Origin: Janibacter limosus NBRC 16128
GTDB taxonomy: Bacteria > Actinomycetota > Actinomycetes > Actinomycetales > Dermatophilaceae
Length of the DNA: 64,000 nt
Direction: 5' to 3'
Assembly (NCBI RefSeq): GCF_001570985.1
Contig: NZ_BCSS01000015.1
Coordinates: 1 to 64,000 of the forward strand
Of this stretch, positions 25,115-33,729 are shown piece after piece. Numbering within the stretch: position 1 is the stretch's first letter; each line of letters begins with the position of its first letter. A program made the translations under genes and the position numbers. Below the pieces are notes generated by a model. That model ran no database searches. It was not told the DNA's origin and worked only from the letters and a program-made list of their open reading frames with translations.

Positions 25115-26577
25115 TTGGTCATGCGGATCTGGCCGTCGATGCGGGTCAGCGCGTAGGTGTGCTGCTCCACGGTCTTGTCACGGTCCTTGGGGTGGTAGGT
25201 GAGGGTCACGGTGACCGCGCCGGAGTCCTCGTCGACGGTGATGTCGCTCGTCGTGACCGAGGTGATGCCGCTCCAGAAGTCGTCGTAGCCGGACCGGTCG
25301 GCCTGACGCTCCGGAGCGAGCATGTCCCAGGCGGCGTCCCGGTCCGAGGTGACGGTGGAGAAGTAGTCCTCGACGAAGGCACGGCCTTCGGCCTCGGTGA
25401 TCCCCTCGTCGGAGGTCTCGCTCGAGGACGTCGAGGAGCTCGAGCTCGGACTGGCGGTCTCCGTCTGCGTCGTGGTCTCGGTGGTCGTCTTCGGCTCGCT
25501 GGTCGTCGTCGTCCGGCTTGCGGTGGTCCGGTCGCCCCCGGTCGCGCCGGAGGCGCCCGCGGAGCCGTCGGAACCGTCACCCCGGGTCATCGCAAAGGCG
25601 ATGCCCCCGACGAGGAGTGCCACCAAACCGGCAGCCAGCAGGGCCCACAGCCAGCCGCCCCCACGACGAGGCGCAGGCCCCTGCGGGCCCCTACCGGGCT
25701 GGGCCATCCCGGGGGTGTGCGGTGGCGCCATCGTGGACGTGGCGGCCACGGGCGCCACGCCGTGCCCACCGGCAGCGATGCTCTCGAGGCGCCGCAGCAC
25801 CTGCGTCATCGAGCCGCGACGGGACACATCGCGCGAGAGCATGTCGGCGAGCACCGGCTCGAGCGGGCCGGCGCGCTCCGGACGACGAGGAGGATGAGCG
25901 GCGATGCTGCGCAAGGTCGCCAGCGCATTGCCCTGGGGCGGATAGGCGTCCTGGCCCTCGACCGCGAAATAGATGGTCGCCCCGAGCGCCCACACGTCGG
26001 CGGCCTCGCCGTGGTCATCGCCGACGGCAACCTCGGGTGCCATGTAGCTCGGGGTGCCGGTCACGAGCCCCGTCTGAGTCAGCTGGTCGTCGGCCCCCGC
26101 ACGCGCGATGCCGAAGTCGCCGAGCTTGGGCCGACCACCGCCGATGAGGACATTGGCGGGCTTGACGTCGCGGTGCACGATCCCGGCCCGGTGTGCCGCT
26201 GCCAGGGCCCCGGCAAGCTGCGCGCCGAGGTCGGCAGCCCCCTTCGGCGTCATGGGGCCGCGCTCGCGGATGGCGGAGGCCAGCGTGGGCCCCGCCACGT
26301 ACTCCATGACGAGCCACGGGGTGCCCTCGTGCTCCGTCACGTCGTAGACGGCCACGACATTGGGGTGGTTGAGGGCCGCCGCGGCCCGCGCCTCACGCAT
26401 CGCGCGGCGGGTCTCGCCCTCGCTCTCGCCCGGGAAGTCGCCGATCTGCTTGATCGCGACCTGACGGCCGAGGACGGTGTCGCGAGCCAACCAGACGATG
26501 CCCATCCCGCCACGGCCGATCGGCCGCACGGTCTCGTAGCGGTCGCCGATCAGCCCGGGGGTTGTGTCATCAGTCAT
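25111..26577 (-). CDS. receptor-type Ser/Thr protein kinase (PknB family)
   Basis: 488 residues. The cytoplasmic kinase domain (about residues 14-270) has GRGGMGIVW, the ATP lysine K43 (VAIKQ), HRDVKPAN (D137), DFG (154-156) and APE (180-182). A Pro/Gly linker, one TM helix (about 309-330) and a Ser/Thr-rich stalk lead to an extracellular domain of ~100 residues (EAEGRAFVEDYFSTVTSDRDAAWDML...). There are no PASTA repeats, so the ligand is not muropeptide by that route. ATG 26577 gives the usual short N-terminus before the glycine loop. Activation-loop threonines (QLTQTGLVTGTPSYMAPE) suit autophosphorylation. Confidence 0.92.
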   Translation of the reverse strand: MTDDTTPGLIGDRYETVRPIGRGGMGIVWLARDTVLGRQVAIKQIGDFPGESEGETRRAMREARAAAALNHPNVVAVYDVTEHEGTPWLVMEYVAGPTLASAIRERGPMTPKGAADLGAQLAGALAAAHRAGIVHRDVKPANVLIGGGRPKLGDFGIARAGADDQLTQTGLVTGTPSYMAPEVAVGDDHGEAADVWALGATIYFAVEGQDAYPPQGNALATLRSIAAHPPRRPERAGPLEPVLADMLSRDVSRRGSMTQVLRRLESIAAGGHGVAPVAATSTMAPPHTPGMAQPGRGPQGPAPRRGGGWLWALLAAGLVALLVGGIAFAMTRGDGSDGSAGASGATGGDRTTASRTTTTSEPKTTTETTTQTETASPSSSSSTSSSETSDEGITEAEGRAFVEDYFSTVTSDRDAAWDMLAPERQADRSGYDDFWSGITSVTTSDITVDEDSGAVTVTLTYHPKDRDKTVEQHTYALTRIDGQIRMTK

Positions 26578-26677
26578 GTCACCGCCAGCGTAGATGCTCA
26601 CCCTTGATGCCGGGACGTAGACTGCCCCCGCGGGCGGTCGCCCGCTCCATCGCCACGTCTTGCAGGGGGACCCACCC

Positions 26678-27235
26678 ATGTCGTATCCAGCCCCGCCGCC
26701 GCCCGGTGGCGCCGGTAGCCCCAACCCGTACCAGGGTGCGCCCTATGGCTCTGGTGGGCAGATGGGCACGCCGCCCAAGAAGGACAACACGCTCTGGTGG
26801 ATCCTCGGGATCATCGCCGGTGTCGTCCTGCTGTGCTGCTGCGGCATCGCCGGCTTCTTCATCTTCATCGCCAACGAGGCCAGCGACGGCATCTCGAGCA
26901 TCAGCTCCTCCGCCAATGCGTCCAAGAACGCCGATGCAGCCAGTGCGCTCGTGGTCAGCGAGGGCGGCTCCGTGGTCGTCGACGGCGCCTCGATCCAGTC
27001 CGGCTGGAGCGTCAGCTCTGACGACATCAACGGTCTGACGGTGCGCAACGACAGCGGATCGAGTGACTCCTTCTACCTGACCTTCTACTTCATGAAGGAC
27101 GGTGACGTCATCGACGACGTCACCTGCAACACGGACTTCCTCGACGCCGGGCAGTCGGACTACTCCCCCACCTGCATCGGTGCGATCTTCGACATCGATG
27201 ACGCGGACGAGATCCGCGTCGCCGAGGGCTACTGA
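26678..27235 (+). CDS. Pro-rich single-TM protein with extracytoplasmic domain, function unknown
   Basis: 185 residues. A Pro/Gly/Tyr-rich cytoplasmic N-terminus (SYPAPPPPGGAGSPNPYQG), a TM segment with four cysteines (LWWILGIIAGVVLLCCCGIAGFFIFIANE), then about 130 outside residues forming a beta-rich domain (VVSEGGSVVVDGASIQSGWSVSSDDINGLTVRND) with two further cysteines, perhaps a disulfide. The domain recalls FxLYD/DUF4352-type extracellular modules, but I cannot name it. ATG 26678 has AGGGGGA 8 bases upstream. Divergent from the kinase gene, with a possible shared regulatory region of 100 bases. Confidence 0.75.
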   Translation: MSYPAPPPPGGAGSPNPYQGAPYGSGGQMGTPPKKDNTLWWILGIIAGVVLLCCCGIAGFFIFIANEASDGISSISSSANASKNADAASALVVSEGGSVVVDGASIQSGWSVSSDDINGLTVRNDSGSSDSFYLTFYFMKDGDVIDDVTCNTDFLDAGQSDYSPTCIGAIFDIDDADEIRVAEGY

Positions 27236-27240
27236 CCCCA

Positions 27241-27291
27241 CGCACGACGAGCGCCGCCGGCCCCTCGGGGTCGGCGGCGCTCGTGCGTGCG
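27241..27291. terminator. bidirectional hairpin terminator
   Basis: A stem of about 24 pairs with one bulge and one G-U pair around a TC loop, directly after the stop at 27235 and 17 bases from the convergent meaB stop. Confidence 0.8.
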
Positions 27292-27307
27292 GGTCTGGCA
27301 GGTCTGG

Positions 27308-28270
27308 TCAGACCCCGAGGCCGGAGAGCAGCTCCTCGGCCGCGGTGTGCGGATCACTCCCACCGTCGACCACCCGGGCCGCCAGCGCGTCGAGGGCGCC
27401 ACCGGAGCCGAGGTCACCCATGCGTGCGCGCAGCCGGGCGATCACCAGCGCGGTGATCTCGTCGCGCGCTCGGGCCGTACGGCGTTGTCGCAGTGCACCG
27501 CTCGACGCGAGCCAGCCCAGGTGATCCGCGATCGCGGCAGCGAGCTCGTCGATCCCGGTGCCGTCGAGCGCCGAGGCCTTGATGACCGGTCGGCGCCACC
27601 GGCCGGGGGCAGTGCCCTCGCCCAGCTGGATCATGTGCCGCAGGTCGCGCACCGTCGAGTCGGCGCCGTCCCGGTCGGCCTTGTTGACGACGAAGACGTC
27701 CCCGATCTCGAGGATGCCCGCCTTGGCGGCCTGGATGCCGTCGCCCATCCCCGGGGCCAGGAGCACGAGCGTCGTGTCGGCAGCACCGGCGATCTCGACC
27801 TCTGACTGACCGACGCCCACGGTCTCGACGATGATCGAGTCGAAGCCGGCCGCGTCGAGCACCCTGATCGCCTGCGGTGTGGAGACCGACAGGCCACCGA
27901 GGTGCCCCCGGCTGGCGAGGGAGCGGATGTAGACGCCCGGATCGCTCGCGGACTCGTTCATCCGGATGCGGTCACCGAGCAGCGCCCCTCCGGAGAAGGG
28001 GGATGACGGGTCGACCGCGAGGACGGCCACCCGCTGGTCCTGGTCGCGCAGGGCGCGGATGAGGGCATTGGTCGTCGTCGACTTGCCGACGCCGGGTGAC
28101 CCGGTGAGGCCGATGACGTGCGCGCCACCCGTGTGCGGCGCGAGCGCGGCCATCAGCTCCGGCAGCGCCGGGTGCTGGTCGTCGACGAGCGAGATGAGTC
28201 GCCCGACAGCGCGAGACGTCCCCGCCCTGGCCTCTTCGACCAGGACGGGGACGTCGACAGTGCGGGTCAA
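27308..28270 (-). CDS. meaB: MeaB/ArgK-type P-loop GTPase, mutase chaperone
   Basis: 320 residues. G3E GTPase that loads and protects adenosylcobalamin in acyl-CoA mutases. Walker A is GLTGSPGVGKSTTTNAL near residue 55; AVDPSSPFSGGALLGDRIRM, IVETVGVGQSEVEIAGAADTT and VVNKADRDGAD are MeaB motifs. The best start is TTG 28270, two bases after the thiolase stop; no ATG or GTG lies close in frame. Coupled to thiolase and within 11 kb of the ethylmalonyl-CoA mutase gene, its likely client; a methylmalonyl-CoA mutase elsewhere may be a second client. Confidence 0.92.
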   Translation of the reverse strand: MTRTVDVPVLVEEARAGTSRAVGRLISLVDDQHPALPELMAALAPHTGGAHVIGLTGSPGVGKSTTTNALIRALRDQDQRVAVLAVDPSSPFSGGALLGDRIRMNESASDPGVYIRSLASRGHLGGLSVSTPQAIRVLDAAGFDSIIVETVGVGQSEVEIAGAADTTLVLLAPGMGDGIQAAKAGILEIGDVFVVNKADRDGADSTVRDLRHMIQLGEGTAPGRWRRPVIKASALDGTGIDELAAAIADHLGWLASSGALRQRRTARARDEITALVIARLRARMGDLGSGGALDALAARVVDGGSDPHTAAEELLSGLGV

Positions 28271-28272
28271 GC

Positions 28273-29472
28273 TCAGGCGCTCGGCACGCGGACGATCAGG
28301 GCGTCGCCCTGGCCGCCACCGCCGCACAGGGCCGCTGCGCCGATGCCACCACCGCGACGCTTGAGCTCGTGCGCGAGGGCGAGGGTGATGCGGGCGCCCG
28401 ACATGCCGAGGGGGTGCCCCATGGCGATCGCGCCACCGTTGGGGTTGACCTGCTCGTCGGACAGGCCGAGCTGCTTGGCCGAGGCCAGGCCGACGGCCGC
28501 GAAGGCTTCGTTGATCTCGACGACGTCGAGATCGGACACGGAGATGCCCTCCTTCTTGACCGCAGCCTCGATGGCATTGGCCGGCTGGGCCTGCAGGGTC
28601 GAGTCCGGGCCGGCGACGACGCCGTGGGCACCGATCTCGGCGAGCCAGGTCAGGCCGAGCGCCTCTGCCTTGGCCTTGCTCATGACGACGACCGCGGCGG
28701 CACCGTCGGAGATCTGCGAGGCGGAGCCGGCGGTGATGGTGCCGTCCTTGGCGAAGGCCGGACGCAGCTTGCCGAGGGACTCGGCCGTGGTGTCGCCACG
28801 CACGCCCTCGTCGGTGGCGAAGACGACCGGGTCGCCCTTGCGCTGCGGGACCTCGACCGGGACGACCTCGTCGGCGAACGTGCCGTCGGCCCAGGCCTTG
28901 GCGGCCTTCTGGTGGCTCGCGGCGGCGAAGGCGTCCTGCTCCTCGCGCGTGAACTCGGAGTTCTCGGCGTTCTTGGCCTCGGTCAACGAGCCCATCGCCT
29001 GGTCTGTGATGATGTCGTACAGGCCGTCGTGGGCCATCGAGTCCTTGAGCTTGGTGTCGCCGTACTTGATGCCCTCGCGGCTCTTGGGGAGCAGGTGGGG
29101 AGCGTTGGTCATCGACTCCTGGCCACCGGCGACGACGATGTCGAACTCGCCGGCACGGATCAACTGGTCGGCCAGGGCGATCGCGTCGATGCCCGAGAGG
29201 CAGACCTTGTTGACCGTCAGCGCGGGGACATTCTTGGGGATGCCGCCCTTGATCGCGGCCTGGCGCGCGGGGATCTGGCCCTCGCCCGCGGTGAGGACCT
29301 GACCCATGATCACGTAGTCGACGTCCTCACCCTTGACGCCCGCCTTCTCCAGCGCGCCCTTGATGGCGAAACCGCCGAGGTCGGATCCGGAGAAGCCCTT
29401 GAGGGAGCCGCTCATGCGGCCCATCGGGGTGCGGGCCCCGGCGACGATGACGGACACGGGACGGTCAGACAT
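28273..29472 (-). CDS. acetyl-CoA C-acetyltransferase (thiolase)
   Basis: 399 residues. Condenses two acetyl-CoA to acetoacetyl-CoA (or the reverse). Thiolase residues: nucleophilic Cys in TVNKVCLSG (about C92), His in [10 protein letters not shown] and Cys in [26 protein letters not shown] is present. The length fits the biosynthetic tetrameric class. The ATG has GGAGG 8 bases upstream; a TAGGGT -10 box at 29536-29541 would give a leader of about 57 bases. First gene of a pair with meaB and divergent from the epimerase gene, so it probably starts the ethylmalonyl-CoA route. Confidence 0.93.
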   Translation of the reverse strand: MSDRPVSVIVAGARTPMGRMSGSLKGFSGSDLGGFAIKGALEKAGVKGEDVDYVIMGQVLTAGEGQIPARQAAIKGGIPKNVPALTVNKVCLSGIDAIALADQLIRAGEFDIVVAGGQESMTNAPHLLPKSREGIKYGDTKLKDSMAHDGLYDIITDQAMGSLTEAKNAENSEFTREEQDAFAAASHQKAAKAWADGTFADEVVPVEVPQRKGDPVVFATDEGVRGDTTAESLGKLRPAFAKDGTITAGSASQISDGAAAVVVMSKAKAEALGLTWLAEIGAHGVVAGPDSTLQAQPANAIEAAVKKEGISVSDLDVVEINEAFAAVGLASAKQLGLSDEQVNPNGGAIAMGHPLGMSGARITLALAHELKRRGGGIGAAALCGGGGQGDALIVRVPSA

Positions 29473-29587
29473 GTGGATTCCTCCAACATTCGTGGTGTGC
29501 GCGCGCCCGGCAGGACGTCGCGTCTCTTGCGGCTCACCCTAGCGACGCGATCGAAGGGAGGGCAGTGCCTTCCTTCGTGGTGGACGC

Positions 29588-29620
29588 CACAACCCCGTCC
29601 CGGACGGGCAGGGGGTTGTG
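29588..29620. repeat. hairpin-forming inverted repeat in the thiolase/epimerase divergent region
   Basis: CACAACCCC pairs with GGGGTTGTG, enclosing a second dyad CCGTCCCGGACGG. It lies upstream of the thiolase promoter and about 80 bases upstream of the epimerase start. Its role is unknown; operator or attenuator are both possible. Confidence 0.4.
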
Positions 29621-29654
29621 AGCCGACCCGGCGGCACCGGGTGTTCAGGACCAC

Positions 29655-29686
29655 AGGCGAAGGGGGCGCGCGCGCTCCCTTCGCCT
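29655..29686. promoter_or_regulatory. 32-bp palindrome next to the epimerase promoter
   Basis: AGGCGAAGGGGGCGCG is followed at once by its complement with a single mismatch. It ends 3 bases before the -10 box and would cover the -35 region, as an operator would. Confidence 0.45.
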
Positions 29687-29689
29687 CCG

Positions 29690-29695
29690 TAGTCT
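29690..29695 (+). promoter_or_regulatory. -10 box for the epimerase gene, leaderless type
   Basis: TAGTCT ends 6 bases before the ATG at 29702; no ribosome site is present. Confidence 0.5.
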
Positions 29696-29701
29696 GCGGT
29701 C

Positions 29702-30133
29702 ATGACTGATCTCTTCACCGCCATCGACCACGTCGGTGTCGCCGTGCCCGACCTCGACGAGGCCATTGCCTTCTACCGCGACTCCTACGGCATGGAGCTC
29801 GCCCACGAGGAGACCAACGAGGAGCAGGGCGTGCGCGAGGCCATGATGCGCGTCGGCGACTCCGGCTCCTGCATCCAGCTGCTCGCCCCCCTCACCCCCG
29901 AGTCGACGATCGCGAAGTTCCTCGACCGCAGCGGCCAGGGCATGCAGCAGCTCGCCTACCGGGTCGAGGACATCGACGCGGTCTGCGCCACCCTGCGCGA
30001 GCGCGGTCTGCGCCTGCTCTACGACACCCCCAAGCGGGGCACGAGCAACTCGCGCGTGAACTTCATCCACCCCAAGGACGCCCGTGGCATCCTCGTGGAG
30101 CTCGTCGAGCCCGCTGCGGACGCCGCGCACTGA
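29702..30133 (+). CDS. mce: methylmalonyl/ethylmalonyl-CoA epimerase
   Basis: 143 residues, glyoxalase/VOC fold. It interconverts the (2R) and (2S) forms of methylmalonyl-CoA and ethylmalonyl-CoA for use by B12 mutases. Typical: AIDHVGVAVPDLDEAIAFYRDSYGMEL (metal His in DHVG), CIQLLAPLTPES, GQGMQQLAYRVEDID and FIHPKDARGILVELVEP (metal Glu). Followed by ccr on the same strand after 150 bases, in keeping with a role in the ethylmalonyl-CoA pathway. Whether it prefers the C4 or C5 substrate cannot be read; homologues accept both. Confidence 0.93.
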   Translation: MTDLFTAIDHVGVAVPDLDEAIAFYRDSYGMELAHEETNEEQGVREAMMRVGDSGSCIQLLAPLTPESTIAKFLDRSGQGMQQLAYRVEDIDAVCATLRERGLRLLYDTPKRGTSNSRVNFIHPKDARGILVELVEPAADAAH

Positions 30134-30283
30134 CCCCCTTCGCCCGTCCTGCATGTGTGGGCGGGCACCACGATCCGGCGTGTGAACTCAGTCATGACCC
30201 CGTTCCTCTCGGCGCCATGACGACCTAGGTTGCACGCAGACGCACCACCTGACCCATCCCCACGAGGCCGAGGAGCCCCTTCA

Positions 30284-31630
30284 ATGGCAATCGACCAGAT
30301 CCGCGACGCGATCCTCTCCGGAGACCGCAGCGAAGAGACCTACACCAACATCCCCCTGCCGGACACCTACCGCGCGACCACCGTCCACAAGGACGAGGTC
30401 GAGATGTTCAAGGGGATGGCCAGCCGCGACAAGGACCCGCGCAAGTCCCTGCACCTGGACGACGTGCCGATCCCGGAGCTGGCCCCCGACGAGGCGCTCG
30501 TCGCCGTCATGGCCAGCGCGATCAACTTCAACACCGTGTGGACCTCGATCTTCGAGCCCGTCTCCACCTTCGGCTTCCTCGAGCGCTACGGCCGCCTCAA
30601 CAAGTACTCCAAGCGTCACGATCTGCCGTACCACATCGTCGGCTCCGACCTCTCCGGCGTCGTCCTGCGCACCGGTGAGCACGTGTCGAAGTGGAAGCCC
30701 GGCACCGAGGTCGTCGCGCACTGCCTGTCCGTCGAGCTCGAGGACGCCGACGGTCACGACGACACGATGATGGACCCGCAGCAGCGCATCTGGGGTTTCG
30801 AGACCAACTTCGGCGGACTCGCCGAGCTGGCCATCGTCAAGGCCAACCAGCTCATGCCGAAGCCGGACCACCTCACCTGGGAGGAGTCCGCCTCCCCCGG
30901 TCTGGTCAACTCCACCGCCTACCGCCAGCTGATCTCCAAGAACGGCGGCGCCCTCAAGCTCGGTGACCGCGTCCTGATCTGGGGTGCCTCGGGCGGCCTG
31001 GGCTCCTACGCCACGCAGATGGCCCTCGCGGCCGGCGCCACCCCGATCTGCGTCGTCTCCTCCCCCGAGAAGGCCGAGATCTGCCGCGCCATGGGCGCCG
31101 AGCTGATCATCGACCGCCGCGCCGAGGACTACAAGTTCTGGAACGAGGACAACACCGAGCAGAACCCCAAGGAGTGGAAGCGCCTCGGCGCCAAGATCCG
31201 TGAGCTGACCGGCGGCCACGACGTCGACATGGTCTTCGAGCACCCGGGTCGCGAGACCTTCGGCGCCTCGGTCTACGTCACCCGCAAGGGCGGCAAGATC
31301 GTCACCTGCGCGTCGACCTCGGGCTACATGCACGAGTACGACAACCGCTACCTGTGGATGAACCTCAAGCGCATCATCTCCAGCCACTTCGCCAACTACC
31401 GCGAGTCCTGGGAGGCCAACGAGCTGATCAACCGCGGTCTCGTCCACCCGACCCTGAGCCGCACGTACACGCTCGAAGAGGTCGGCCAGGCCACGCTCGA
31501 CGTGCACCACAACAAGCACCAGGGCAAGGTCGGCGTCCTCACCCTCGCCCCTGAGGCCGGACTCGGCGTGACCAACCCGGAGAAGCGCGCGAAGTTCGAG
31601 AAGCAGATCAACCGCTTCCGCGACAGCTGA
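30284..31630 (+). CDS. ccrA: crotonyl-CoA carboxylase/reductase
   Basis: 448 residues. Ccr reductively carboxylates crotonyl-CoA with NADPH and CO2 to (2S)-ethylmalonyl-CoA, the hallmark step of the ethylmalonyl-CoA pathway; actinobacteria also use it to make polyketide extender units. It is a medium-chain dehydrogenase with VPIPELAPDEALVAVMASAINFNTVW, HIVGSDLSGVVLRTGEHVSKWKPGTEVVAH, the NADPH motif IWGASGGLGSYATQMALAAGA and the Ccr-specific GFETNFGGLAELAIVKANQLMPKP. The ATG is preceded by GAGGAG 8 bases upstream. Pathway partners nearby point to central carbon metabolism rather than a polyketide cluster. Confidence 0.95.
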   Translation: MAIDQIRDAILSGDRSEETYTNIPLPDTYRATTVHKDEVEMFKGMASRDKDPRKSLHLDDVPIPELAPDEALVAVMASAINFNTVWTSIFEPVSTFGFLERYGRLNKYSKRHDLPYHIVGSDLSGVVLRTGEHVSKWKPGTEVVAHCLSVELEDADGHDDTMMDPQQRIWGFETNFGGLAELAIVKANQLMPKPDHLTWEESASPGLVNSTAYRQLISKNGGALKLGDRVLIWGASGGLGSYATQMALAAGATPICVVSSPEKAEICRAMGAELIIDRRAEDYKFWNEDNTEQNPKEWKRLGAKIRELTGGHDVDMVFEHPGRETFGASVYVTRKGGKIVTCASTSGYMHEYDNRYLWMNLKRIISSHFANYRESWEANELINRGLVHPTLSRTYTLEEVGQATLDVHHNKHQGKVGVLTLAPEAGLGVTNPEKRAKFEKQINRFRDS

Positions 31631-31660
31631 GGCTCACAAGGACTGCAACTCACGCTCGGC

Positions 31661-31700
31661 CGACGGGCCGGGGCCCGGGATTCCGGGCCCCGGCCCGTCG
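31661..31700. terminator. bidirectional hairpin terminator after ccrA
   Basis: A perfect 18-bp GC-rich stem with a GATT loop between convergent ccrA and the ABC exporter gene. Confidence 0.8.
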
Positions 31701-31728
31701 CCGGTTCACGACCTGCAGTCCCTCTGGG

Positions 31729-33729
31729 TCAGGCCAGGTTGACCGAGGTGTCCAGCTCGTTGACCGCGGCGGTGAACTGACTGCGGTACAGACGCGCGTA
31801 GGCCCCGTCCGCGGCGAGCAGGCCCTCGTGCGTGCCCTGCTCGGCGATGTGCCCGTCCTCCATGACGACGATGAGGTCGGCGTCGCGGATCGTCGAGAGG
31901 CGGTGCGCGATGACAAAGCTCGTCCGGTCGCCGCGCAGCGCAGCCATCGCCTGCTGGACGAGCCGCTCCGTGCGGGTGTCGACGGAGCTGGTCGCCTCGT
32001 CGAGGATCAGCAGGCTCGGGTCGGCGAGGAAGGCGCGGGCGATGGTCACCAGCTGCTTCTCGCCAGCCGAGATGTTGCCCCCTTCGTCGTCGAGGTGGGT
32101 GTCGTACCCGTGGGGCAGGGAGTGCACGAAGCGGTCGACATAGGTCGCCTCAGCCGCCGCGCGCACCTCCTCGGGCGTCGCCCCCGGGCGGCCGTAGGCG
32201 ATGTTGTCGCCGATCGTGCCGGCGAAGAGCCAGGTGTCCTGCAGGACCATCCCGGTGCGTGAGCGCAGGTCCGCCCGGGACATCTGCGTGATGTCGACGC
32301 CGTCGATCGTGATCCGGCCCGAGTCCAGCTCGTAGAAGCGCATGATGAGGTTGACCAAGGTGGTCTTGCCCGCGCCCGTCGGGCCGACGATGGCGACCAT
32401 CTGACCCGGCTCGACGACGAGGTTGAGGCCTTGGATGAGCGGCCGGGCGGGGTCGTAGCGGAAGGAGACATCCTCGAAGGCGACCCGGCCGTGGCCCTCG
32501 CCGACGCCCGCCGGGCCGCTCGGGTCCGCGACCTGCTCAGGGGCGTCGAGCACCTCGAAGACCCGCTCCGCGGAGGCGACGCCGGACTGCATGAGGTTGG
32601 CCATCGAGGCGACCTGCGTCAGCGGCTGGGTGAACTGGCGCGAGTACTGGATGAAGGCCTGGACCTCGCCCAGCGTCATCGTCCCGGAGGCCACGCGCAG
32701 GCCGCCGATGACGGCGATGATGACGTAGTTGAGGTTCCCCACGAACATCATCGCCGGCATGATGATGCCGCTGACGAACTGCGCGCCGAAGCCCGCCGCC
32801 CGCAGCTCGTCGTTGCGCTCGGCGAAGGTTGCGTCGACCTCGGCCTGACGACCGAAGACCTTGACGAGCGAGTGGCCCGTGTAGGTCTCCTCGATGACCG
32901 AGCTGAGCTCGCCGGTGGACTTCCACTGCTGGACGAAGTGGCGCTGGCTGCGCTTGCCGATGAATGCCGTCAACGCGATCGAGATCGGGATGCTCACGAG
33001 GGCGATCACCGCGAGCAGCGGCGAGATCCACACCATCATCGAGACCATCGCCACGACCGTGATGAGGCTGGTGAGCAGCTGGCTGAGCGTCTGCTGCAGC
33101 GATTGCGCGACATTGTCGATGTCATTGGTGACGCGACTGAGCAGCTCGCCGCGCGGCTGCTGGTCGAAGTAGGGCAACGGCAGCCGGTGCAGCTTGGCCT
33201 CGACCTGGGCGCGGAGGTCGAAGACGACCTGGTTGACCGCGTGGACGATGACCCGCCCCTGCACCCACGACAGCACCGCGGCGACGACGTACAGACTGAG
33301 CGCGAGCAACAGGATCTGGCCGATGGCACCGAAGTCCATGCCCTGCCCGGGCACGAGATAGGGCATCGAGGCGATCATGTCGGCCCGCTGCCCCTCACCC
33401 GAGGCGCGCAGCTGCTCGACGATGCTCGCCAGTGGGACGCCGTCGGGCAGCTTCGAGCCGATCCATCCGGCAAAGATGTGGTCGGTGGCCCGGGCCAGGA
33501 TCAGCGGGCCGACGGCGCTCAGGCTGACGGAGACGACCGTCAGGCCGATGGCCATGAGGACGCGCGCCCGCTCGGGCCGCAGCCGACCGACGAGTCGCTT
33601 GGCCGAGGGCAGGAAGTTCTTCGACTTCTCCCCCGGTGTCGCGGCGGACATCGGGCCCCGACGCGCACCGGCGCCGGGCCCTCGGCGTGCCTGGGCCGCC
33701 TTCTCCTCTGCGGTGGGAACCTCGCTCAT
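31729..33729 (-). CDS. ABC exporter half-transporter, subunit with canonical ATPase site
   Basis: 666 residues: Ala/Lys-rich N-terminus, six TM helices (about residues 55-370) and a nucleotide-binding domain. Walker A GPTGAGKTTLVNL, signature ISAGEKQLVTIARAF and Walker B LLILDEATSSVDTRTE with catalytic Glu; H-loop IAHRLS. The signature reads SAGEK rather than SGGQ, a known variant. The ATG overlaps the stop of the partner gene (ATGA). With that partner it should form a heterodimeric type IV exporter of the LmrCD/TM287-288 kind. An extra ~60 residues between TM1 and TM2 (GWIGSKLPDGVPL...PYLVPGQGMDFGAI) are characteristic. Substrate unknown. Confidence 0.92.
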   Translation of the reverse strand: MSEVPTAEEKAAQARRGPGAGARRGPMSAATPGEKSKNFLPSAKRLVGRLRPERARVLMAIGLTVVSVSLSAVGPLILARATDHIFAGWIGSKLPDGVPLASIVEQLRASGEGQRADMIASMPYLVPGQGMDFGAIGQILLLALSLYVVAAVLSWVQGRVIVHAVNQVVFDLRAQVEAKLHRLPLPYFDQQPRGELLSRVTNDIDNVAQSLQQTLSQLLTSLITVVAMVSMMVWISPLLAVIALVSIPISIALTAFIGKRSQRHFVQQWKSTGELSSVIEETYTGHSLVKVFGRQAEVDATFAERNDELRAAGFGAQFVSGIIMPAMMFVGNLNYVIIAVIGGLRVASGTMTLGEVQAFIQYSRQFTQPLTQVASMANLMQSGVASAERVFEVLDAPEQVADPSGPAGVGEGHGRVAFEDVSFRYDPARPLIQGLNLVVEPGQMVAIVGPTGAGKTTLVNLIMRFYELDSGRITIDGVDITQMSRADLRSRTGMVLQDTWLFAGTIGDNIAYGRPGATPEEVRAAAEATYVDRFVHSLPHGYDTHLDDEGGNISAGEKQLVTIARAFLADPSLLILDEATSSVDTRTERLVQQAMAALRGDRTSFVIAHRLSTIRDADLIVVMEDGHIAEQGTHEGLLAADGAYARLYRSQFTAAVNELDTSVNLA

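Noticed and set aside
26604-26622. TTGATG...TAGACT as promoter of the Pro-rich membrane protein gene
   Set aside because: The two boxes are only 8 bases apart, too close for a sigma-70-type promoter; TAGACT alone might serve but is unsupported.
28273-28327. ATG 28327 as the start of meaB
   Set aside because: It would overlap the thiolase gene by about 55 bases and add residues unlike the family; TTG 28270 gives the normal MeaB N-terminus.
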